A stretch of DNA of 64,000 nt from Gerris lacustris (Eukaryota > Arthropoda > Insecta > Hemiptera > Gerridae). The position numbers were made by a program, and so were the translations under genes. Of the stretch, positions 56,027 through 64,000 are shown in pieces (position 1 is the first letter of the stretch; the number at the start of each line of letters is the position of its first letter). The notes beneath the pieces are model-generated. The model was not told the DNA's origin. It saw only the letters and a program-made list of their open reading frames with translations, and made no database searches. Where the stretch lies: the NCBI GenBank assembly GCA_951217055.1, contig OX578280.1, forward strand, positions 58,986,633 to 59,050,632, given 5' to 3'.

Positions 56027-56256
56027 AAAAACGTAAATTTTTGTGACGTGCTTAAATTCACATACGCCATCCATAGTTAAAGGGAAAAAATAAATACACG
56101 AATCTTTTATATAAAAAATAAAATAAAGGGTTATGACCGCACTGAACACATCAATGGTTTTTTTAAAGTTTCTTTTATAACGTAAATTATTGTTACGTGC
56201 TTAAATTTATATAAAACGTCATCCATAGCTTAAGGGGGAAAAATAAACAAGAATAA
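56027..56256 (+). repeat. Direct duplication, ~75-bp units 150 bp apart
   Basis: 'aacgtaaatttttgtgacgtgcttaaatt..catccatag' at 56027 repeats as 'aacgtaaattattgttacgtgc..catccatag' at 56178. Non-coding. Confidence 0.65.
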
Positions 56257-56398
56257 GTTTTTAAATTCTTATCTGATAAATGTTATTGCTGGTATATGAA
56301 TAAAACACTTCAATATTTATTTATCCAATATATTGCTATAAATACTCGTAAATCGGAAATCGTGACACCAGCTCCACAAAGATGAGAGGAAATGAAAC

Positions 56399-56405
<7 letters not shown>

Positions 56406-56480
<75 letters not shown>
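56406..56480. repeat. (TA)n microsatellite
   Basis: About 75 bp of pure TA; two minus-strand ORFs across it (YIYIYI...) are artefacts. Confidence 0.95.
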
Positions 56481-56484
<4 letters not shown>

Positions 56485-56813
56485 AACAATCCCACAATAG
56501 ATACTTTAATGATCTTTTAGTCAGTGATATATTGTTGTACGATGTAAATTGGAAACTAATATCATGTGAATAACAATACTTCATAGTTTTAACCACAAAA
56601 ACACATAGATCCTTAGTTTTATTATGAACACAATTTAAACAAAGAAAAATATAATTTTTTCGCATGTGTTAACACCTGTTTTCTAATTATAATTATATAG
56701 CGTCATGTACTGAATGCTTCTATAGGGTTGCGAGTGGTGTAAAACAATTTAATGATAAAAGTTTCACACTGAAGAACCAATTATCTAATTTTTATAAAAT
56801 GTAAGGCGCGTTT

Positions 56814-56965
56814 TCCTAGACGTGACTCCAGCGATAGACGCTGAGCGTTAGTCGCTGGAACAAAATTATAAGAGTTTGCATGTTAAGAGTCGCTCAGCTG
56901 CATACTCAGAAGAGGAGTCCTCAGCGATAGTCGCTGGGCGACTATCGCTGGAGTCACGTCTAGGA
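56814..56965. mobile_element. 152-bp MITE with AGCGATAG-rich ends
   Basis: TIRs TCCTAGACGTGACTCCAGCG (left) and its complement at the right are perfect for ~24 bp. Internally 'cagcgatagtcgctgggcgactatcgctg' (56919-56950) is itself a near-perfect palindrome, and cgctgagcg/cgctcagc recur, so the subterminal sequence is repeated. Confidence 0.85.
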
Positions 56966-57600
56966 ATATAGAGCTTTCGGTGGTAAGTAATTCATTAATA
57001 ATTCGGAGACATAAAAATGTTCGTTTTTCATAACAATCACAAGCTAGTAGTAGCTTCCGTACGCTCGGAAGCAATAGGGAGACATATTAAATTAATTGGA
57101 CAATAATTTGTAAAAACCATTGACCCCACTGGGAATTTAACAGACCGCTTATCCAATTACAGGATGGGAGGAAGCTATGTCCCACTCTACTTGCTGATGC
57201 TCTTACGCATTTAAGTATATCACTATAGTATATCGTTCTAAACACTTAAATATTCTAATAAACAGGTCAAGTGTGTGCTACTCAGCACACAGCGAGAGTC
57301 CGTAGGCCACACTATATATTGTTTAACTGTAAAGTGTATATATAAACAGTGTTTTTTTAAAATGCTAAAAAGCTTACTTTGAACCATTCTAAGGGTCTGA
57401 TATTCTCAAAACACACTCTGATAAAGTATTTTTTTGCCACTGAACCGGACAACAACCATATAAATACATCGAAAAGACCATAATATTTAAAAAAACGTAT
57501 TTTGTCCATTAAAAATAAAATAATATTTTTTCCGAAATTTCCAAAAAGTGGTATCTTTACTTTTGGTCGAAGAATGTTCAGGATTTTTTTTCAGATTTTT
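56966..57600. other. Non-coding DNA
   Basis: 'aggatgggaggaagctatgt' near 57161 links to the 22.7-kb R4 fragment. 'agtagcttccgtacgctcggaagc' at 57048-57072 is a short imperfect hairpin resembling the R3 start. No gene. Confidence 0.45.
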
Positions 57601-57624
57601 TGCACTTCACATAAGCGAGATAGA

Positions 57625-57646
57625 GGGGGGGGGGGGGGGGGGGGGG
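57625..57646. repeat. G22 homopolymer
   Basis: 22 consecutive G residues, followed by GC-richer sequence to 57700 that gives spurious glycine-rich ORFs. Confidence 0.9.
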
Positions 57647-57849
57647 AGGCACGTTTCAACCCCGCTTCAAACTCGCCTACGCTCGCCCTATCAAAGTTAT
57701 AACCAAAGAATTATATATTTTTATAATCAGCTCGACGTACCCTTTCATATTATGATACCCCTCACGGTGTCGAAAAAAAATTAAAAAATTTTAACCCTTA
57801 CGTTTTTTTACCCTAATTATTTTGAAAAATATTTTTTTGAAGTCGCTAT

Positions 57850-58010
57850 ATTTTTAAAATATGTGGGCAGGTACAAGACACATACATGCCAAATTTCAAA
57901 GTGATCGGACGAAAGGTGTAGCCGTGAGAGCACGCGGGAGGACGGACGGACAGACACACGCAGGAAAATATAAGGGTCCTTGGTTTTGCCTACGGACCCT
58001 AAAAAAGAAC
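57850..58010 (+). repeat. Dispersed repeat 3' end ('gggtcctt..ggaccctaaaaaa')
   Basis: 'catacatgccaaatttcaaagtgatcgg', a 'ggacggacggacagacacac' tract, then a hairpin 'agggtcctt..cggaccctaaaaaa'. A relative lies at 63170-63320 with '(acag)n' and 'ctataagggttta..gaaaccctaaaaaa'. Confidence 0.6.
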
Positions 58011-58214
58011 TGTTTTTTCCGGGCTTTCCCCTCAAAATCTTCAGAGTGACGATCAAAGTTCACTGACTTGACTCAAGAAATATATTTACTGGCTGGTGAG
58101 CCTTATGTCGGGTTTTCCATCATGCTTAACTTGCCCTTTATATTTACCGTCCTTGACCTGTTACCATTACCAAATTTGGACACAGTATTTATTTTCTATC
58201 GATGACTGATTCTA

Positions 58215-58237
58215 CCCCCCCCCCCCCCCCCCCCCCC
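58215..58237. repeat. C23 homopolymer
   Basis: 23 consecutive C residues, about 0.6 kb from the G22 tract and opposite in strand. Confidence 0.9.
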
Positions 58238-58468
58238 TAACATTTCGATGTATAAACATTCAACTTTGATCTCTTAATTTTTAACTTCGATGCATTAACA
58301 ACTCTAAATTTGCTTCTGCCATATTAACTTCCTCTTCGAGTCTAAAAAAAAGTTGTTATAACAATTGTTTTCTGTAGAATAGTTGACCCTTAACTGATAA
58401 ACAGATTTTAATTAAATTTGGCACTCATATAAAAAGTATAAACCTGATGAAATATCTATATATAAACA

Positions 58469-58702
58469 GGCACTTCATCTTTAGATTGTTATTCCCCTTA
58501 TAAAAAAAACAGAGAGGAGTAACAATCTAAAGAAGGTGTAAGGAATGTTCTTTAGACTTTTACTCCCCTAATAAAAACAGAAGTGTGATATTCCTTTGTC
58601 CTAAAGTACATTGGACTAAACATCCCTTTGTCTTAATAATTATTTAGTCAAGGTCATTTATATTCTAAAAATCATAGGGTAACAAAATCTAAAGAAGTAC
58701 CA
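58469..58702 (+). mobile_element. R1 MITE, copy F
   Basis: Complete: left ggcacttcatctttagattg, hairpin partner gaggagtaacaatctaaaga, third core 'tctttagacttttactcccc', middle 'gtgtgatattcctttgtcc', right 'gggtaacaaaatctaaagaag'. 'ataaaca' before and 'ataaact' after may be a target duplication. Confidence 0.85.
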
Positions 58703-58879
58703 TAAACTGGACTCAAGAAAACTAAGAAAATATTTTAATTTCTCGAAAACGGTTTCGAAGATTTTGAGTTGTTACGTTTTGAAGAAGAAAATGCCAGTGA
58801 CAAAACACATCTATCCCTGCAATCATTTATATAGAATACATATGATTGGTTGTTTGTCAGAGATTTTGTGGTACCACTT

Positions 58880-59365
58880 TATAATTCTGTGTATCGGAGG
58901 TAAAGGGCACTATGAGCTAAATTGTAAATTTTTCGGGAGAGCTATTTTAATGATTGTGAAATGATGTATGGTTTAAGGCCATACTGATAAGACTAGTAGC
59001 TCTCTCACTCTACTAAGTGGAGTGGATATGGGGATGGGGGGGGGCTGGGTGGGGGCGGATTTTTTTTTTTGGGGGGGGGGGGGGGGTGGATGTGGGGGTG
59101 GGGGGCTGTTATCTGGACATAGTGCTAAATTATTCTTAATTCTCTGGAGGTAAACAGCTACATGTCCAAATAGTGCTCTTTACCTCCCCAGCATGTTGGT
59201 TCATAGTGCCTTTTCCAACTGGCTAAATCCGTGAGTTTTAGTTTTAGCACATAGTGCCTTGTACCTCTAAAAAAGGGGGAAAAAATTAATAGGAAACTGT
59301 TAAAACCTCAATTTCATAAAAAATGGAGATAGTGCCCTTTACCTCCCATACACAGAATTATGACT
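58880..59365. mobile_element. Inverted-repeat element with G-rich interior
   Basis: 'ataattctgtgtatcggaggtaaagggcactat' (58880-58912) is inverted at 59333-59363 ('tagtgccctttacctcccatacacagaattat'). Further 'tagtgcc..tacctc' copies at 59168, 59211 and 59262 multiply the subterminal unit. The interior includes a very G-rich stretch at 59028-59107. Confidence 0.7.
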
Positions 59366-59720
59366 AGAGAGGGTAATAGAAAGTAACACAATAATATTGT
59401 CACCACAATTTCATATTAATTATTAACAAACGTGTTTAGACTTTTTATACCATCTTCAGTGTAAAGTGTTAGCATAGTTGGAGTAAAGATTCTACTAGCT
59501 ACATATTTACTTTACAAGCTTTTATGACTAACTAACAGTACAAAGTGGGGGTAGACTAGGGCTGTAGAAGGATTAAGGAACCAAAGGTAGGGGATATGAA
59601 GTGAAGATCCAAGGCAGGACCTGGTATAGTGTTTATAATAATTGATATGAAATTGTGGTGACAATATTTTTGTGTTTTTTTCAATTAACCTCTCTAGTCA
59701 TAATTATGTATAGAATACAC
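59349..59720. mobile_element. R7 inverted-repeat element, copy 2
   Basis: A ~75-bp imperfect terminal inverted repeat: 'aattatgactagagagg..aatattgtcaccacaatttcatatt' (59356-59430) and its complement at 59641-59712. It shares its left edge with the preceding element, so the two overlap or are abutted. Related to 21110-21350. Confidence 0.7.
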
Positions 59721-60096
59721 CTTACCTTTCCTGTCTGAGAAATTAATGATCCTATGAAATTTTCATTCTAGTGAGAGCGTTTTGAATTTGAACCTATAGG
59801 ATATATAAGTATGTATACTGTTGTTCTTTACACTACTAAAATTATCTATTCTTCATATTTTCTCCTACACTGATGGATCATTCTGAAAAATATACTTATC
59901 AATGAAAATACTGCGGTTTTATTCTATTAATGTAAATCATAAAAGATTACAAAAACTAATAATTAGTGTATATATTTATAGATAATTAAAAAAATATTTG
60001 GAACATTAATAGTATTTTTTTTTAATATTTATACAAATTATATTATTAATTGAAAAATAATATGTTATACTTTTTTTAAAAAAAATTATATCTAAT
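59721..60096. other. AT-rich non-coding DNA
   Basis: No feature was recognised. Confidence 0.5.
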
Positions 60097-60708
60097 TTTT
60101 TACTTTCTCGTATAAAGAGAAAGTATTGTGACGGCGCGAAAAATCGATTTTGAGATTTTGATGGATTTACACGTTTTTAGGTCCCTTAAGTCCAAAAAAG
60201 TGGTTTTTAAAAAATGTCTGTCTGTCGTCTTTCGTCTGTGCAGACGCCTGGAGCCTAAATTACTGGGCCAATTTTGACGAAATTCGGCATACATGTTCAG
60301 AAAAATCATACCCCGAGGCGAAATCGAGAAATGAATTTTAGCTCTTAATTTGGGGGCGCTACCCCTCAAAAACTCTGAAAAAACATGAAAAAAAAATTAT
60401 TTCTCGAAAACGGTTCAGACGATTTTGATTAAAAAATTCTAAAATGTAGTCCATTTGAATACGAATCCAACGATATAAGCCGTTTTCCCGGGAAAAATCT
60501 AGTTCCTGAGAAATTAGCTTAAAATAGACGGAGAGAGCCCGGGTTCGATTCCCCGCCCAGGAGAAGTTATTTTTATGACAAATATTGATAAAATGTTCAA
60601 TAATATTTAAATGTACATTTGAAAACTAATAAATGGAAAACACTGGGCTAAGTAATTATAAACTCGTATATGAGAAAGTTTGTCTGAGTTGTCTCGGACC
60701 GATTTTTT
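60097..60708 (+). repeat. R2 repeat, full copy
   Basis: Best-preserved start: the palindrome actttctcgtataaagagaaagt at 60102-60124. All R2 blocks follow in order to 'gtctgagttgtctcggaccg'; the B box GGTTCGATTCC is at 60542-60552. The 89-codon minus ORF here is repeat-derived. Confidence 0.87.
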
Positions 60709-61097
60709 TAGCCTTGAATAAATTACAATTAGTTTTTGACAATAATAAAAACCAGACTACTATTGTACTATATACATTTTAACATATTAAATATAAATTA
60801 AAAATAAAGAAAGTATGATAAACTATTAGTGCCTCTAATGGTTTTTTATCATTCATCATAACTAATTTTAGAATTTTTTATCTTTTGAGATATCTATTAA
60901 CCCATTATGATTACTGACTATTTGCCTTGTCTGTTCCTTCTTCCTATAGATATATTTCCGTTTTTTAGATGATAGGTTTAACAAATCATTTGTATATATT
61001 TTTGTTTTGATTTGCCTAAATTAAGTAGAACAAATTGGTAATACTGAGCAGCAAAGACATTTAAGTTTATCGACAATTTATTTATTATTTATTTTAT
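60709..61097. other. AT-rich non-coding DNA
   Basis: No feature was recognised. Confidence 0.5.
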
Positions 61098-61245
61098 TAA
61101 CTAATCTGCAGTGAGTTCGAATCCCAGAGAGGTGAGATATGTTTCACACTGATGATTATATTGTTAATGTGTAATGTAACCGCGGATACCCCGTCCTGTA
61201 ATTATCCGGTTATGTGTTAGTTGATCGGTACGTAAAAGAAAGAAC
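61098..61245 (+). mobile_element. Truncated tRNA-derived SINE
   Basis: It begins within the B box (gagttcgaatccc at 61113-61125) and continues with a SINE-like body 'gtaaccgcggataccccgtc', 'ttatccggttatgtgttag' and 'gatcggtacgtaaaa'. The A-box half is lost. Confidence 0.5.
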
Positions 61246-61865
61246 AAAAAACCATTCATTTTTCCTTTTTATATATGCTTATAATTTTTTTGTGAACAAA
61301 AATTTTAAAAGATTTTTAATTCTTCAATTAACATCATAATTATTATATTGTTATTTAATTAATAAATTCATAAATCGTTTTTAATTTACTGTATAATTTA
61401 TGTCATTGTTAAAAAATAATTGCTTCATTGCTGTAAACATTTTAAAATTGAAACCTGGGTTTATCTATTAAGGAGATATCAGTGAGAAAAAAATAAGGAA
61501 TGTATTGGAAATGGATAAGGAAATTAGAGCAGAAAATTAATTAATATGTAGTAATTTGGTTAGGATAAGATAATATCTTATCTTATCTTATATAATTAAT
61601 AAGGATAGAAATAAGATAAGGGTGTTATAATAAATTAAAATAATGATAAAGGTGGTAGGTTATTGTTGGGTTAGAAAAGAAAGTGTCTAGAGAAGGTTAA
61701 GTTTAAGCAAATTAATACAAAATTCATTTTTGCTTTAGCCCAGTGTTGCCATTACGCGAAAATATATACAATACAATATTTTGCTCTAAAATATGCAATT
61801 TATTTACAAGTTTATTTCCTATTAAATATTGCTAATTGTTTATGTCGTTGTTAAAGTGAGAATAA
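61246..61865. other. AT-rich non-coding DNA
   Basis: 'gataagataatatcttatcttatc' near 61567 is a short palindromic repeat. No gene. Confidence 0.5.
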
Positions 61866-62309
61866 TCTAGAAATAAGAAACTGGATTGTAGAGAGTTTTG
61901 TTTGTTTAACCTACTGGCCAAGTCTGATGTAGGAGTTACGTTAAATTGTGCAAGTGAGGTGCTTAGGCTTTTGGGTTCTAGTATGAAATTCTTTAGATTC
62001 CCCGTGAAGGAGGGTACAGGTAGAGTGCGAGGTCGGCCTTGGCCCCGGTCGAAATCTGATGTGGGTGAGTCAGCTCCGAGGTTCGAGTCGAGAGCAAGGT
62101 TAGGGGAATCCCCGTCCGTGGTTCTTCTGATGCAACGCTCTCCGGCGGAACAGTCGCCCAACTAGTCAGGGAGAAACAGGCCAGTGACGTCACCGTCGCG
62201 AAGACTACGTTACGTCACTCATATAGCCCGTGAAATTCCATTCATCCTGGAGTCGAGAAACTTTCACGCCAAGGAACTGGAACCAGTAGAGTTACGAACC
62301 GTGGTGTAA
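61866..62309 (+). CDS. Unclassified GC-richer open region, one in-frame TAG
   Basis: One + frame is open for 148 codons from after a TAA at 61863 to a TAA at 62307, except for a single TAG at 62163-62165. It contains LLGSSMKFFRFPVKEG, RGRPWPRSKSDVGES and, after the TAG, IPFILESRNFHAKELEPVEL. The first in-frame Met is near 61981. GC content and CpG are clearly above the surroundings, and a GTGAGT donor-like site sits at 62065. The minus strand is also open for 110 codons (61832-62161), so strand is uncertain. No domain was recognised: broken gene, first exon with CpG island, or retroelement part. Confidence 0.3.
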
Positions 62310-62540
62310 CCTTCAGGATCCATGCAGCTTATCGGCTGACCGAGTACTCTGTCATGACGCTGCTGAAAATTACTAAACCAAACTGATCCTCGACCAGGAT
62401 AGTCGTTAGAAAAATCACTTCTTTCACCTACATTATGAGCTGCAAACTTTAGCTCTGGTCAAGGAATAAAGAAATCATAAGGATTACGGAGCACGCGATC
62501 ACCCTAATTATAATCAGGAATATTAACTGAATTGACGTCA
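62185..62540. promoter_or_regulatory. Cluster of CRE-like sites
   Basis: Two perfect TGACGTCA palindromes (62185-62192, 62533-62540) and a near match TTACGTCA (62210-62217) occur within 356 bp next to the GC-richer segment. CREB/ATF-type factors bind this sequence; promoter function is inferred only. Confidence 0.3.
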
Positions 62541-62917
62541 TGTCCTTTGTTTGGGTCCGGTTTATAACTGTTATCCTTCTTCTTGTTCGATATGATGTTT
62601 TAGTATTTTCTAATAGAGATCCTACAAACTGATCTGATCAGTAATCAGTATTTTTCCTAATCACTAAAAATCATAAAATACCTTATCTCTTTCTTCGATA
62701 TTTATTTAAGAAACTTAAAATTTGGTCTCTTAGAATTAATTTCTACTGTTACTATACTAGTACTGAACTAATATAAAATAAGCTAGAATTCCATCCTATA
62801 CATCATTATTGTCTGTGCTTCACATTTGAAATATTGATTGTTTGTCCAACAAAATGTGGTGAAGAAACTTGCCTAATGAATTATTGAGAACAGCCATCAT
62901 TTCTTAAGTTGCTTTAG
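62541..62917. other. AT-rich non-coding DNA
   Basis: No feature was recognised. Confidence 0.5.
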
Positions 62918-63415
62918 ACAGTTGGTGATTGAGATTTTATGATAATCCACAGGTTGGAGTAAAATAAGAATAAAATAAATCTTGTGGAAGGAGCCTCTTC
63001 TTCACATAATTTATGATAATAACGAGGTTGATCGGGAAGTATTTATATTCTTCACTCGTTTTAAACCCAAATACCTCACCTAACAAACTTAAAAGAACTG
63101 TGGAATCAATAATACATTTAAATAATTTTGAGTTCGCTATATTTTTCCTGTGTGCGCGTCAATCTTTAATATTGAAAAGTTTCATGTTTCTATCTCTTTT
63201 ATTCAAAAAGTTATTGGAACCGTACAGAGTGACAGACAGACAGACAGACAAACACACGAACCATGAACGAAACTATAAGGGTTTATTTTTTTGGTTTTAC
63301 CAACGAAACCCTAAAAAAGTAATGTCTGTTAAATATTGTCAACTTACCTACTTGTTACCTAGTTGTCAACTATGTTAACCACTAAGTTGATCGTCTATAG
63401 ACCGATTTTTTAAAT
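62918..63415 (+). repeat. R6 dispersed repeat, copy 2, with ~250-bp insertion
   Basis: The R6 blocks of 55735-56000 are present but split: after 'aaatacctcac' (63078) a foreign ~250-bp segment containing (ACAG)n at 63231-63251 and 'gaaaccctaaaaaag' ends near 63322, then 'gttaaatattgtcaac' and 'gtcaactatgttaaccact' resume. The insert belongs to the same repeat type as 57850-58010. The 121-codon ORF crosses this junction and is spurious. Confidence 0.65.
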
Positions 63416-64000
63416 CTACGCTAATACATTTATTTATTTTTTTTTCATTTCTTTTTATCTTTAATTATTTTGTATAACGTTGACTATCAAAATGGAAATT
63501 TTAATTAACATTTTTCGTTTTAATTTGTAAATGTTATTAGCGTAATGGTAATGATTCGATATTATAGTATCTTTTATTAAATTTGCGATTTTGTCACGCC
63601 TTTCGGAACTTCTTAAAGTCAAACTATATTCTGTTGGAATATCTATAAAGGTTAGCCAGGTTAGTATATAGATAAAAACTATATATTTTTGAAAATAACT
63701 GCATGAATACTTAGTCGGATATTTTGATTTTAACATTTTTAACGAGAGGAAAATGCATTTTTAAGGGTCTTATGTTTTAAAATTATACATTTTAGCACCA
63801 TTAAAACGTTTAATCCTTTCATCAGGTAATGATTCTATATATTTTTATTTGATTTTATTTTTAAAAAATCCGTTATAAGTAGTATGCAAACCACTTCTAA
63901 AATAAACAGGTTTTTATACCTTAACTGTCTCACCTAAATAAACTTTCTATCATGATTTGGCAAATTTCGCTTGTTCTTTGTTTGATTTAGACCAGGGGTT
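63416..64000. other. AT-rich non-coding DNA
   Basis: The 91-codon minus ORF at 63461-63736 is lysine/isoleucine/asparagine-rich with no motif. No gene. Confidence 0.45.

Noticed and set aside
56310..56665. Minus ORFs rich in YI
   Set aside because: Translation of a (TA)n microsatellite.
61832..62193. Minus-strand ORFs as the main gene of the GC-richer patch
   Set aside because: Cannot be excluded, but the plus frame is longer and extends past the patch on both sides; strand left open.

Overview
The window is AT-rich, intron/intergenic-type DNA from an animal, most likely an insect; a hemipteran is possible, but I cannot name the species. Evidence: APE-endonuclease non-LTR retrotransposon ORFs with (TTA)n tails, hAT elements with 8-bp target duplications, many small terminal-inverted-repeat (TIR) elements, tRNA-box repeats, and no dense gene order or operons. 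No complete host protein gene is visible. Only isolated exon-like segments are present (13.50, 43.62 and 48.91 kb, all + strand), plus one GC-richer open stretch at 61.9-62.3 kb. Almost all longer ORFs lie inside repeats.

Repeat families, named here for convenience. R1 is a ~235-bp TIR element with GGYACTTCTTTAGATTGTTACTCCCC-type ends, copies at 2.7, 12.7, 34.7, 49.3, 55.5 and 58.5 kb. R2 is a ~610-bp repeat carrying a tRNA B-box-like GGTTCGATTCC, near-full copies at 24.3, 45.8, 50.8 and 60.1 kb plus fragments. R3 is a ~430-bp repeat with a (TCTG)n tract, at 11.5, 18.0 and 22.2 kb. R4 is a dispersed repeat with a 'gagctcctagcggaccaaatggt' type segment, at 0.4, 2.3, 6.5, 17.2, 22.7, 47.8 and 50.0 kb. 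R5 is a pair at 14.1/38.5 kb, R6 a pair at 55.8/62.9 kb, and R7 an inverted-repeat family at 21.1/59.4 kb.

Layout: 0-13 kb holds dispersed repeats and small tandem arrays. 13-25 kb holds an exon candidate, tRNA-derived repeats, several MITEs and a 27-bp minisatellite. 26.8-28.9 kb is a TIR element containing a nested hAT with TSD GATACCGA. 31.2-31.8 kb is a 5'-truncated LINE 3' end. 33.2-34.5 kb is a 1.33-kb TIR element. 35.9-37.6 kb is an 84-bp minisatellite split by a 1.2-kb insertion. 39.5-42.6 kb is a 48-bp array split by a LINE. 45.7-47.0 kb is a second hAT with TSD AATGTTAA. 51.8-54.0 kb is a satellite with a 212-bp higher-order unit, interrupted by a long fold-back element. 55-60 kb is packed with small inverted-repeat elements.

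Most interesting object: the LINE at 40.2-42.6 kb. It has a perfect 13-bp target duplication, an inverted 5' segment joined to a direct 3' segment (twin-priming geometry), and an ORF1-UAG-ORF2 arrangement in one frame with the stop in the TMV-like context UAG CAA UUA. No AUG lies between that UAG and the first endonuclease motif, so stop-codon readthrough is a concrete, testable hypothesis for how ORF2 is made. The stop could also be a mutation in a formerly fused ORF.
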